Shown: positions 44,390 to 52,769 of the stretch, one piece after another
Numbering within the stretch: position 1 is the stretch's first letter
Layout of the letters: each line of letters begins with the position of its first letter
DNA from: Methylorubrum aminovorans
GTDB lineage: Bacteria; Pseudomonadota; Alphaproteobacteria; Rhizobiales; Beijerinckiaceae
Length of the DNA: 64,000 nucleotides
Direction of reading: 5' to 3'
Assembly (NCBI RefSeq): GCF_022179725.1
Contig: NZ_BPRC01000012.1
Location: 124,001 to 188,000, forward strand
Translations under genes and position numbers: made by a program
Notes under the pieces: model-generated
Database searches by the model: none
What the model was told of the DNA's origin: nothing
The model's input: the letters and a program-made list of their open reading frames with translations, nothing else

Positions 44390-46108
44390 CTACTCGGCCG
44401 CCACGGCCCGCGGCTCCGGGAAGAGGTCGGGGAAGTATTTGATCACGGAGCTGACGGGGTTCGAGGCCGCCTGGCCGAGACCGCAGATCGAGGCGTCGCG
44501 CATGCATTGCGCCAACTCGCCGAGGAGTTCGGTGTCCCACACGCCGTTTTCCATCAGCATGCGGGCCTTCTGGGTGCCCGAGCGGCAGGGCGTGCATTGA
44601 CCGCAGGATTCATCCTCGAAGAACCGCATCAGGTTCAACGCGGCACCGCGCACATCGTCCCGGTCGGACAGGATCACGACCGCGGCCGAGCCGATGAAGC
44701 AGCCGTATTTCTCGAGCGTGCCGAAATCGAGCGGGATGTCGTTCATCGAGGCCGGCAGGATGCCGCCCGAGGCCCCGCCCGGCAGATAGGCCGCGAAGCT
44801 GTGGCCGTCGGACATGCCGCCGCAATACTCGTCGATCAGTTCCTGAATCGTGAGCCCGGCCGGCGCGAGCTTCACGCCCGGCTCCTTGACGCGACCCGAG
44901 ACCGAGTAGGAGCGCAAACCCACGCGGCCGTTGCGGCCGTGGCTCTTCCACCACTCGGCGCCGCGCTCGATCAGGTCGCGCACCCAGAACAGGGTCTCGA
45001 CGTTGTTGATCAGGGTCGGGCGGTTGAACAGGCCGACCTGGAACGGGAACGGTGGCTTGTGCCGCGGCAGGCCGCGCTTGCCCTCCAGCGACTCGATCAG
45101 CGAGGATTCCTCGCCGCAGATATAGGCGCCGGCGCCCCGGCGCAGATGGATTTGGGTACCGCCCTCAGGGAGCTTGGCGATCTCGCGGGCCAGGATCTCG
45201 CGGGAGATCGGGTACTCGTCGCGCAGGTAGATGTAGACGTCCGTCGCCTCGACCACGTGAGCGCCGATCAGCATCCCTTCGAGGAAGCGGTGCGGATCGG
45301 TGTTGAGGTAGAGCTGGTCCTTGAAGGTGCCGGGCTCGCCCTCGTCACCGTTGACCGCCATCAGCCTCGGACCCGGCTCGCCGCGCACGGAGCGCCACTT
45401 GCGCCCCGTCGGGAAGCCGGCACCGCCCAGACCCCGCAGACCGCCGTCGTCGAGCACCTTCAGGACGTCCTCGACGGCTAAGTTGCCGCTGCGCAGCCGC
45501 TCCAGCGTCGCGTAGCCGCCGCCGGCCCGGTAGGCGTCGTAATCGACGTAACCCGGGATGTGGGCATGGGTGTCCTCGGCCTCGACCGCGGCGCGGACGG
45601 AGGCCAGATCGGCCTTGTGCAGGAAGTTGTGGCCGACCTCGACCGCCGGAGCATGGTCGCACAAGCCGACGCAGGGGGCGCGCACGACGCGCACCGCGTC
45701 GGAGGCCAGCTCGCGCTGGAGCGTCTCGACCAGTTCGTCGGCGCCGAACATCGCGCAGGTGATGCTGTCGCAAACCCGCACCGTCAGGCGCGGGATGTTC
45801 GCTTCGCCTTCCTTCACGACGTCGAAATGCGCGTAGAAGGTCGCGGTCTCGAATACCTCGGCGAAGGCGAGACTCATCTCGTCGGCGAGCGCGGCGAGAT
45901 GGTCGGCACTGATCTGTCCGTAGGTGTCCTGGATCAGATGCAGATGCTCGATCAGAAGGTCGCGCTGGCGCGAGCGGGTGCCGAGCAGGCCCTCGATCTC
46001 GACTTTGGCTTGCGGATCGACCTGACGGCCCTTCGGCACGGCGCGGGCGACGTTGCGGCCACGGCCCGGATGCGCGAAGCGCCGGACAGTCCCCGTATCC
46101 TCACTCAT
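44390..46108 (-). CDS. fdh1B: NAD-dependent formate dehydrogenase beta subunit (NuoE-NuoF fusion)
   Basis: A 572-aa subunit that passes electrons from the alpha subunit to NAD+. The N-terminal part is NuoE-like, with [2Fe-2S] ligands in RVCDSITCAMFG and the later CVGLC (about residues 110-160). The C-terminal part is NuoF-like, with the NADH/FMN-binding loop GLGGAGFPTGRKW (about 225), a second nucleotide loop GAGAYICGEESSLIES and a [4Fe-4S] cluster CGQCTPCRSG with a later Cys. The fusion and length match Fdh1B of M. extorquens. It is the first enzyme gene of the operon, 52 nt upstream of fdh1A; a small gene lies 63 nt upstream. Confidence 0.95.
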   Translation of the reverse strand: MSEDTGTVRRFAHPGRGRNVARAVPKGRQVDPQAKVEIEGLLGTRSRQRDLLIEHLHLIQDTYGQISADHLAALADEMSLAFAEVFETATFYAHFDVVKEGEANIPRLTVRVCDSITCAMFGADELVETLQRELASDAVRVVRAPCVGLCDHAPAVEVGHNFLHKADLASVRAAVEAEDTHAHIPGYVDYDAYRAGGGYATLERLRSGNLAVEDVLKVLDDGGLRGLGGAGFPTGRKWRSVRGEPGPRLMAVNGDEGEPGTFKDQLYLNTDPHRFLEGMLIGAHVVEATDVYIYLRDEYPISREILAREIAKLPEGGTQIHLRRGAGAYICGEESSLIESLEGKRGLPRHKPPFPFQVGLFNRPTLINNVETLFWVRDLIERGAEWWKSHGRNGRVGLRSYSVSGRVKEPGVKLAPAGLTIQELIDEYCGGMSDGHSFAAYLPGGASGGILPASMNDIPLDFGTLEKYGCFIGSAAVVILSDRDDVRGAALNLMRFFEDESCGQCTPCRSGTQKARMLMENGVWDTELLGELAQCMRDASICGLGQAASNPVSSVIKYFPDLFPEPRAVAAE

Positions 46109-46171
46109 GGCGTGACCTGTGTTCCAGCTTGCTTGATGTGCGAACGGACGTGATGTCGCCGGGACAGGGCG

Positions 46172-46477
46172 CTATTGGCCACCGAACGCGCGCAACGGCT
46201 GCCCGGCTTCCGAGCGGTAGCGGGTCGTGACCACAGCCGAAGCCTCGTCGACCGATGCGATCCGAGGCCCGACCACGGCTTGCAACTCCGCTTCGAACGC
46301 ATCGAGCGCAGCGTTCAACCGCTCCAGGCAGTCGGCCTCCGAGAGCACGCTCGTCCCAGCGTCGAGAGCGGCTACGAGGGTTTCACGCACCCTGGCGACC
46401 AGTTCCTCGGTGAGCGGCGGTTTGGCTTCCGCGGCGTAGGCATCCGCCGCAGCATTCGCCAGTCGGCTGGCATTCAT
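46172..46477 (-). CDS. Small protein of unknown function upstream of fdh1BA
   Basis: A 101-aa soluble, mostly helical protein rich in Ala and Glu, with a single Cys near residue 50 (LSEADCLERL). No domain was recognised. It reads in the same direction as fdh1B and ends 63 nt before it, so it probably starts the fdh1 transcript. Codon use is normal for the genome. AGG lies at a weak ribosome site before ATG 46477. It is neither FdsD nor FdhE by length or motif. A role in assembly or regulation of the formate dehydrogenase is possible but only inferred from position. Confidence 0.6.
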   Translation of the reverse strand: MNASRLANAAADAYAAEAKPPLTEELVARVRETLVAALDAGTSVLSEADCLERLNAALDAFEAELQAVVGPRIASVDEASAVVTTRYRSEAGQPLRAFGGQ

Positions 46478-46850
46478 GACTAGGCTACCTGAAAACCGAA
46501 AGCGGGACGCTGCGCAGTCTGAGCTCGTTCATGCCACATCCCAAAGCGCCTGCGTTATAATGCAGGTCATATGTCGAACTGTCATTATAGCAAATTGCAT
46601 GTGGAGCATACCCCGCCAGCGTCTCACGCATCCTAGGAAGAGCGGACGAACGTGCTGGCTGATGCATGTTGTCGTTCCCAGCTCAACCGGTCAGTCATAG
46701 TTCTTTTGAAGATCTGTTTCGAAAATTATCAATTTGCAATTTTCATTTTATCCGCTTATATCGTGATTTTACTCGATTATAATTTTGTATTTGAGAAATA
46801 TTATTTATATTCAAAATCGCGTAACTATGCCTATTTTACAGCTATCGGAG
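46478..46850. other. AT-rich island between fdh1 promoter region and a dead transposase
   Basis: The left 150 bases should hold the fdh1 operon promoter (reading left). From about 46690 to 46850 the composition is far more AT-rich than anywhere else except the peroxidase leader. A 70-codon frame across it has AT-rich codons, no ribosome site and no domain. The composition and the neighbouring IS5 remnant suggest foreign DNA. Confidence 0.5.
46557..46589. promoter_or_regulatory. Inverted repeat upstream of the fdh1 operon
   Basis: TATAATG (46557-46563) and CATTATA (46583-46589) are perfect inverted copies with 19 nt between them, about 80 nt upstream of the first gene of the operon. It may be an operator, or contain the -10 element. 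Confidence 0.35.
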
Positions 46851-47417
46851 TTATAGGACCATAGCTGCGACGGTAACACCGGCGGCGTAGTTGTGGACCT
46901 TCTTTTCGTATCGGATCGCGACGCGGCGGAGCTGCTTGACCTTGGCGAAACAGCACTCGACGAAGTCGCGCTCCGCCTAGTGAGCCTTGTCGTGGTCGTA
47001 TTTCTTCGCCCGTGACATGGTGTTGGGGATGACGGCCCGTGCGCCTTTGCCGGCCACCAGCGTGCACAGCCGGCCGCTGTCGTCGGTGGCATCAGCCAGG
47101 ATCACGTCGGCCGGCAGACCCTTCAGCAGCGCCTCGGCCCGTGGCGCGTCGCCCTTCCGGCTCCGGCGACTGAAGCGGCGGAGGAACGCGCTATGCCACT
47201 CGCCGAGGGCGTCCGGCCGATCTCGCCTGGATGAACCGGTACGCACGATCCACCGCACCCCTTCAACAAACATCCGGTTGTCGTGTCCGGTCGAGCTCCG
47301 CTGATCGGGGCGGCCGGTGATCAGGAGCGCCATGCGCGCCCACTGCGCGTCGCTGCGAACAAGGCGATCCGAAACGTTCAAAGCGGCCCCTAAAAACAGG
47401 CTTGAATCACTTCGCAT
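46851..47417 (-). pseudogene. IS5-family transposase remnant (internal deletion and nonsense codon)
   Basis: The N-terminal part (LVRSDAQWARM, GHDNRMFVEGVRWIVRTGSS, RRDRPDALGEWHSAF) is the IS5/IS1031-type transposase start. The frame then jumps to the late part LLKGLPADVILADATDD and AVIPNTMSRAKKYDHDKAH, so the central stretch with the first catalytic Asp is missing. A TAG at 46977-46979 follows, after which AERDFVECCFAKVKQLRRVA continues in the same frame to a natural end. Two independent lesions show that it is inactive. Terminal inverted repeats were not identified. Confidence 0.85.
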
Positions 47418-47455
47418 GACTCACGTGAACCCCGAGACTCCACGCGGCCTGGGGG

Positions 47456-48691
47456 TCAGGCGGGCTTCAAGCCGGCGGCTAAGCGCTCGCGCCGCTGCGT
47501 TCGACGGCCGGGCTCCGAGGTTGCATCCAGCCAGATGACGAGGGCGAGCGCGATCAGGGCCGGGGCCCCGAGCGCCAGGAACGAGCCACTCCAGCCGAGA
47601 ACAGATTGGGCTAGGCCGCCGTACCAGGCCGAGAGCGCGCCACCGATGCCCTGCACCGCGTTGACAGTGCCGAGCGCCGTCTGGGTTCGGCCTGAGCCCC
47701 AGGTAAGATCGGCCACCACCACCGGCACGGCCACACCAACGATGCCGGAAGCCACTCCGTCGAGGATCTCGGCCGAGATCAGCCACACCGGATCGTCGAT
47801 GAAGGCGGACAGGGCTGCGCGCACGGGCAGCACCGCCAGTGCGACCAAAAGGAGCTTGCGACGACCGCGCTTGTCGGCGAGCGAGCCCGCGAAGAGCGCC
47901 ACCGGAATCATCACCAATTGCGCCACCATGACGTAGCGGGCGGTCCAGGCCGTTGCGTCACTTCCGGCGGCGACGAGCTTCTGACCGAGCAGGGTCAACA
48001 TACCACCGTTGCCGAGGTTGAACAGGGCGAGCGCCACCGCCAGCACCATCAGCTTGCGGTTCGAGAGCACGCTGCGGGTCGTCGCGCGCTCCGGCCTGTC
48101 GTCTGGGTCGTCTTCCTTCCAGCCGACGGCGCGGCGCCCGTTGTAGCAGTGGCCCGGCGTCGTCAGCGTAGCCACGATGGCCAGCACCGCCATCGCGCCG
48201 AGCACCCAAAAGGCCACGGCCGCCCCGAAGTAAGCGGTGCCGAAACTGATCAGGCCGGCCGCGATCAGAATACCGAGATGGTTGTAGGCTTGATTACGGC
48301 CCTGCTGCTTCGGGAAACGGTCCTTGCCGACGATGCCGAGGGTGAGTTCGGTGATGGCGGGTAAGAGCAGCACGCCACCGGCGGCGGCTACCATCTGAGC
48401 GGCGAACACGGCCGGGAAGGACTTGGCTGGCAGGATGAGCAGCGTGCCCGTGAGGATGGCCACGCAGGCGGCGGCGATGAGCAAGCGGGGCCGTCCGATC
48501 CGGTCGACGAGGGCTCCGGCAGGCCCGCTCAGGAACAGGGCGCCGACCCCTACCAGTGTCGTGACGAACCCAACACGCGCAGGCGACCAGCCTCCAGTCT
48601 CGGCGAGCCAAGTGCCCAGAAACGGACCAAGACCTCCCTGGATGTCGCCGGTGAAGACGTTGATGAGGGCGAGGTGAGTGGTGGCGAGCAT
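47456..48691 (-). CDS. Major facilitator superfamily transporter
   Basis: A 411-aa protein with 12 membrane helices in two halves. MFS motif A appears after helix 2 (GALVDRIGRPRLLIAA) and in the matching place of the second half (GSLADKRGRRKLLLV). A central cytoplasmic loop of about 35 residues (WKEDDPDDRPERATTRS) separates the halves. The substrate cannot be told; drug or metabolite efflux is common for this type. It is a single gene, with the dead IS5 element beyond its 3' end and decayed sequence upstream. The ribosome site before ATG 48691 is weak. Confidence 0.85.
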   Translation of the reverse strand: MLATTHLALINVFTGDIQGGLGPFLGTWLAETGGWSPARVGFVTTLVGVGALFLSGPAGALVDRIGRPRLLIAAACVAILTGTLLILPAKSFPAVFAAQMVAAAGGVLLLPAITELTLGIVGKDRFPKQQGRNQAYNHLGILIAAGLISFGTAYFGAAVAFWVLGAMAVLAIVATLTTPGHCYNGRRAVGWKEDDPDDRPERATTRSVLSNRKLMVLAVALALFNLGNGGMLTLLGQKLVAAGSDATAWTARYVMVAQLVMIPVALFAGSLADKRGRRKLLLVALAVLPVRAALSAFIDDPVWLISAEILDGVASGIVGVAVPVVVADLTWGSGRTQTALGTVNAVQGIGGALSAWYGGLAQSVLGWSGSFLALGAPALIALALVIWLDATSEPGRRTQRRERLAAGLKPA

Positions 48692-49188
48692 GCTCTCGGA
48701 CCAAAGCGCCTCATAGCGCGAGGACAGGTCACGAAAGACGTTCTGAAGGCAGAAACCGTTCCGAAGCGTCTGTTGACGCAGGAAGTGGGAGGTGCAAGCG
48801 ACGAAAAATTGGCGTACGCGAACTCTTTGAGCAACGTACTTGCTCGATCGGAACGGTCTGCATTCGAAGAAAGTTCTGCCGGAGGTGTCCGGATACGAAG
48901 ATATACCTTAGAGAAACCCTCCTTGGCCTTGAGCCCAGGACCCGCGCCAGCGATCAGCTCCGCGGAGCCTGGTGGGGGTGGTCGTATCCGAGTCGGCCGC
49001 GATGCCCTTCGATCCGGTCCAGCACTCGATCGCTCCGTTGCCGCTCGCCCGGTCGAGGGTGCGCCGGTCATGCAACGCCCCAAACGAGCCGAAGATGTCG
49101 TCACGGACGACAGCAGGTCGACCACCAATGACCATGCCGCTGCTCCGCGGGTGGGATCGTTCATCTCTACCTGCGGCTCTGGCTTGGC
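48692..49188. other. Intergenic region, no supported gene
   Basis: About 500 bases with only short frames of poor quality on both strands. It should hold the promoter of the MFS gene. Patches of normal GC3 bias on the minus strand suggest decayed coding sequence, but no family was recognised. Confidence 0.4.
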
Positions 49189-49446
49189 TCAGCCCTGGAT
49201 CACATTCCCGATTTCGCAGGTATCCGGATCGATCATGTGGATGTCGTCGAGCATGAGAATGTAGCGGACGCTCCGGTATGCCGGCACAAGGCCCAGCATA
49301 ACCGCCGCCAGGGTGTGCGCCACGACCGCGCGCCGGATCGCGGTGCCGACGCTGACGCCGAAGTTCACGTCGTCGATCCGGCTGGCGACGCCGCGCGTCA
49401 TTGACTGGCGGAACTCGGTCCGCTTGCTGCGGTCTGGGCGGCTCAC
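49189..49446 (-). CDS. Possible small protein or gene remnant of unknown function
   Basis: An 85-codon frame (GTG start; an ATG lies at 49401) with strong GC3 bias and a plausible protein end (ILMLDDIHMIDPDTCEIGNV). The open frame continues upstream for another 40 codons without a good start or ribosome site. It could therefore be a real short gene or the 3' part of a lost one. No domain was recognised. Confidence 0.35.
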   Translation of the reverse strand: MSRPDRSKRTEFRQSMTRGVASRIDDVNFGVSVGTAIRRAVVAHTLAAVMLGLVPAYRSVRYILMLDDIHMIDPDTCEIGNVIQG

Positions 49447-49809
49447 CGTGCCACGGGCCTCGGGACGGCCGCCGACTTCGCCGCGTGCGAAGCGCCGCAG
49501 GGTATCATTCTGCGAACAATCCTCGCACCCAGAACCATAGATGACAAGAAGTTGAGCGAATGTGACTACATTTTAGCCACATTTCCGCCAGTCGAGTGCA
49601 CTGCAACTTTGAATTGGATTTACTTCTACGCTGTGAGGAAGCCGTCTATTCGAGAATATATTCTCGCAGTGCGACGTTCAATTCGAATTTAACGAAAAAT
49701 TTTCGCAACCCTTTCGGCGCCGCAGCAATTCAGGGGGCGTCGCACGGCCGGCGATCCGAACGCTTGCCGCCCGCAGAGCGACCCATTCCACGCGCCTGGA
49801 GTTGGCCTT
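49447..49809. other. Intergenic region upstream of the glucan-synthesis operon
   Basis: About 360 bases without a supported gene. 49600-49715 is AT-rich and probably contains the operon promoter. The GGAG at 49797-49800 is the ribosome site of the next gene. Confidence 0.45.
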
Positions 49810-51558
49810 TTGTCTCAGCCTACCCTCACGTCTGCGCCCGAGCACCGCCATGGCCGGCTCGTCCGCGTGTCGAGCGTCGGTCTTGCCTCGGTTCTGGCGA
49901 TCCTGATCGGCACCTCAGTGCTTCCGCCCTTGGTGGCGGACCAATCCGATCGCGCGGTGGTCAACGCCCCGGTCACCCTGCTCACGGCCCCGATCGCAGG
50001 CGATATCGGTGCGATTCCGGTCGCGGCCGGGGACAGCGTCGAGCGCGGTTCGCTGGTGGCCCAAATCACCAACGACCGTCTGGACCGCGCCACGGCGATC
50101 CAGCTTGCCGGGCGGGTCTCCGAACTCCGGGAGCGCGCGCTGGCCGCCGAGAACAAGCGAACCTCGAACGAGGCCTACCTCGCCGCTCTCGAGCGAGCGA
50201 TCCGGGATCAGTCCGCGCAGATGACGCAGGTTCTCCGCGCGCAGGTGGAGGAGCTCAGAGCCAAGATCGCCTCGGCCAACGCATCGGGCGAGGAGAAGCG
50301 GGTGCTGATGGAGCGTCAGGTCGGCATGGTCGCCCGCGACGTGGCGAGCCCCGACATGGTGAAGTCGACGACGCAGGCCTTCAATGCCGCGATCCAGGAG
50401 AAGAAGGCGGCGGAGGCCAAGCTCAATCAGAAGACGGTCCAGCTCGAGGGACTGGCTCGCGGCCTGTTCCTGGGCGACGAACTGCGCAGCCTCGCCGACC
50501 TGTCGCAGAAGCAGCTCTCCATCACCTACGACACGCAGCGCCTTGCCATCGAGGAGAAGGAGTTGAAGGCCGCGATGGTCGATCAGCAGGCCTTGCTGAC
50601 GCGGGAGAACCAGCGCCTCGACCGGTTGACGACGTCCGAGATCAAGGCGTCGGCCAAGGGCGTCGTCTAAAATGTCAACGCGACGACCGGGCGGCATGTC
50701 GGAGCCGGCGACAGCCTCGCCTCCGTCGTGGATTGCGAGCGCAGCTTCGTCGTCGCCATCTTCTCCTACCGCCAGGGCCAGAACCTGCGGGTCGGAAGTG
50801 CGGTCACGATCTCCGGTGGATCGGCCGAGCCTCGCCGAGGCATCGTGACCGAGATTCTGCCCAAGACCAGCGACACGGTCGACGCGACCTACGCGGTGCC
50901 GTTCCCGCAGACGGAGCGGCGTGAGCTCTACGTCCTGGTCAAGCCCGAGCCGCTCCCGGCCAGCGCGGCTCGATCCGAGAGCCCGGTCGAGGCGGCTTGC
51001 GGTGTCGGGCGCTGGGTGACGGTCACGCGGGAATCCGGTTGGGTGCCGTCGACCTCCGTCGTCTGGCGCGATCTCGGCGACGGCGCGAGCGGCCTCGTGA
51101 CGAAGGTCGCGGCCGCCGCACCCGATCTCGCGCAAACCGTGGCCGATCACGCCCGATCCATGGTCGTCTCCGCGAGCGATGTTCTGAAGCAAGTCGTCGC
51201 TGCCGGGGCGGATGTCGTTGGCCCATCGAAGGCCGGTCACGACGTCCCGGTTCGACCGGAGACCGGAAAGCCCCCTGCCAGCGCAGCCGTCGGCGGGGAG
51301 CGGACCGCGACGCAATCGGTAGCCATCGCACCCGCTCTCTCCTCGGAGGCGCCGGCCGATGTGCCCGTGATCTCCGTAGAGAAGCCCGCAACCGATCGCA
51401 TGGCCCCGATTCCGGCTTTGCGCATGGGGCCGCAGCCTGCTGACGTCACGCCCGAGCGCCGCATTTCGATGCCGCCGCTCCCGCCGGTACGGCCGAGTTC
51501 GTTCCAGAGCGAGGCTCCGAAGCAGACCGGTCGCACGGCCCAGGAGGCACGCAGCTGA
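49810..51558 (+). pseudogene. HlyD-family periplasmic adaptor (BgsB-like) interrupted by one in-frame TAA
   Basis: A 582-codon frame with a single stop at 50668-50670. Before it: an N-terminal membrane helix (about residues 19-35), first lipoyl half (AGDIGAIPVAAGDSVERGSL) and a long coiled coil. The second lipoyl half is split as ASAKGVV, then the stop, then NVNATTGRHVGAGDSLASVV, continuing the fold without frameshift or loss of codon bias to 51558. Most homologues have an aromatic residue at this position. The downstream part ends in a Pro/Ser/Thr-rich tail. The start is TTG 49810 with GGAG 9 nt upstream. It is the first gene of an operon with a glycosidase-like protein and a beta-glucan synthase. 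Either it is a recent pseudogene, the stop is read through, or the base call is wrong. Confidence 0.75.
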
Positions 51559-52769
51559 GGGCGGCCGCTGCCGCGCTCGCTCTCATGTTGGGATTTTCGG
51601 CCCCGACCCGGGCGGATGATCTCGGCCGAGAGCTGTGCCGCGCCCTGTCCGGCGCCGTCGAGAGGACGGCGCCCGATGGGGAACCCATGTTCCTCGCGAG
51701 CTACGAGCCCGGGCCGAACGAGAAGTCGGTTCCTCTGCCGCTGCGCAGCACCGCCTTCTCCTACGACAACGCTCTGGCGGCCACGGCGCTCGCGGCCTGC
51801 GGCGACCTGCGGCGCGCTCGTCAGATCGGCGAGGCCTTCCTCGCGGCGATCGAGAGCGACCGCACCTTCGAGGACGGTCGGATCCGCAACGCATACCGCG
51901 CCGGCCCCGTGCGCGAACGTCCCGTCCTCCTTCCGGGCTGGTGGGATGCCGCGAACAACCGCTGGTTCGAAGACCGCTATCAGGACGGTACGGCGACGGG
52001 CAACGTCGCCTGGGTCGCGCTGGCGCTGCTCAATCTCCGCGACGCGACGCAGGACCCCCGCTTCGAGGAAGCGGCCTCCCGTCTCGCGGGCTGGATTCGG
52101 ACGCGGACGGCCCGCCACGATGCGCCCGGCTTCACCGGCGGGCTCGACGGTTACGACCCGGATCAGGCTCCGCTGAGCTGGGCCTCGACGGAGCACAACC
52201 TCGACATCGTCGCGCTCGGGACGCGACTCGGCAAGGCGGATGACCGCGTCATGGCTGGTTCGGCGCGGACGTTTCTCGATGCCGCCTTCGATGAAGAGGC
52301 CGGCTGCTTCCGGATGGGAACCGATCCCGACGGCCGCATGCGCGGCGTCGAGGCCGTCGCCCTCGACACGCAGCTCTGGCCGCTGCTCGGGGTCGCCGAC
52401 CCGCCGCAGGCTTGGCGGCGCGCTCTCAGCTGCGCGACCGCGCGGATGGGCGTGCCGGGCGGGTTCGACTTCAACGACGACCGCGACGGTCTCTGGGTCG
52501 AGGGGACGGCGCAGGCGGCGCTGACCTACCGCGCCGTCGGGGACGAAGCCGCGGCGGAGGCTCTGCTGCAGACCCTTGCGGGCCAGCGTGCGCCCTCGGG
52601 CTGGCTCTACGCGAGCCGCGAGGCACGGCTGACCACGGGCCTGCGGATCGGGCCGACGAGCACGCAGGACGACTTCTTCTACTTCCGCCGTCCGCATCTC
52701 GGCGCGACGGCATGGGCCGCCCTGGCCGCGCTGCGCCACAATCCCTTCACAGGAGGCCGCGTCCGATGA
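51555..52769 (+). CDS. Secreted (alpha/alpha)6-barrel glycosidase-like protein of the glucan operon
   Basis: About 404 aa. Read from CTG 51555 the protein starts MRAAAAALALMLGFSAPTRA followed by DDLG, a textbook signal peptide. AGGAGG lies 7 nt before this CTG, and the codon overlaps the preceding stop (CTGA). Starting at the first ATG (51585) would cut the signal peptide in half and leave the ribosome site 37 nt away. The mature protein has repeated helix pairs with Trp/Tyr-rich loops (GWWDAANNRWFEDRYQDG, GTATGNVAWVALALLN), as in six-hairpin glycosidases and glucan-processing enzymes. It overlaps the synthase gene by 4 nt. A role in trimming or releasing the polymer is inferred. Confidence 0.75.
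   Translation: MRAAAAALALMLGFSAPTRADDLGRELCRALSGAVERTAPDGEPMFLASYEPGPNEKSVPLPLRSTAFSYDNALAATALAACGDLRRARQIGEAFLAAIESDRTFEDGRIRNAYRAGPVRERPVLLPGWWDAANNRWFEDRYQDGTATGNVAWVALALLNLRDATQDPRFEEAASRLAGWIRTRTARHDAPGFTGGLDGYDPDQAPLSWASTEHNLDIVALGTRLGKADDRVMAGSARTFLDAAFDEEAGCFRMGTDPDGRMRGVEAVALDTQLWPLLGVADPPQAWRRALSCATARMGVPGGFDFNDDRDGLWVEGTAQAALTYRAVGDEAAAEALLQTLAGQRAPSGWLYASREARLTTGLRIGPTSTQDDFFYFRRPHLGATAWAALAALRHNPFTGGRVR

Noticed and set aside
46652..46864. 70-codon frame in the AT-rich island
   Set aside because: Codon use follows the local AT-richness, there is no ribosome site and it runs into the IS5 remnant.
48550..49164. 204-codon minus-strand frame upstream of the MFS gene
   Set aside because: Overlaps the MFS gene in another frame, is Ser/Arg-rich with no domain, and lacks codon bias.
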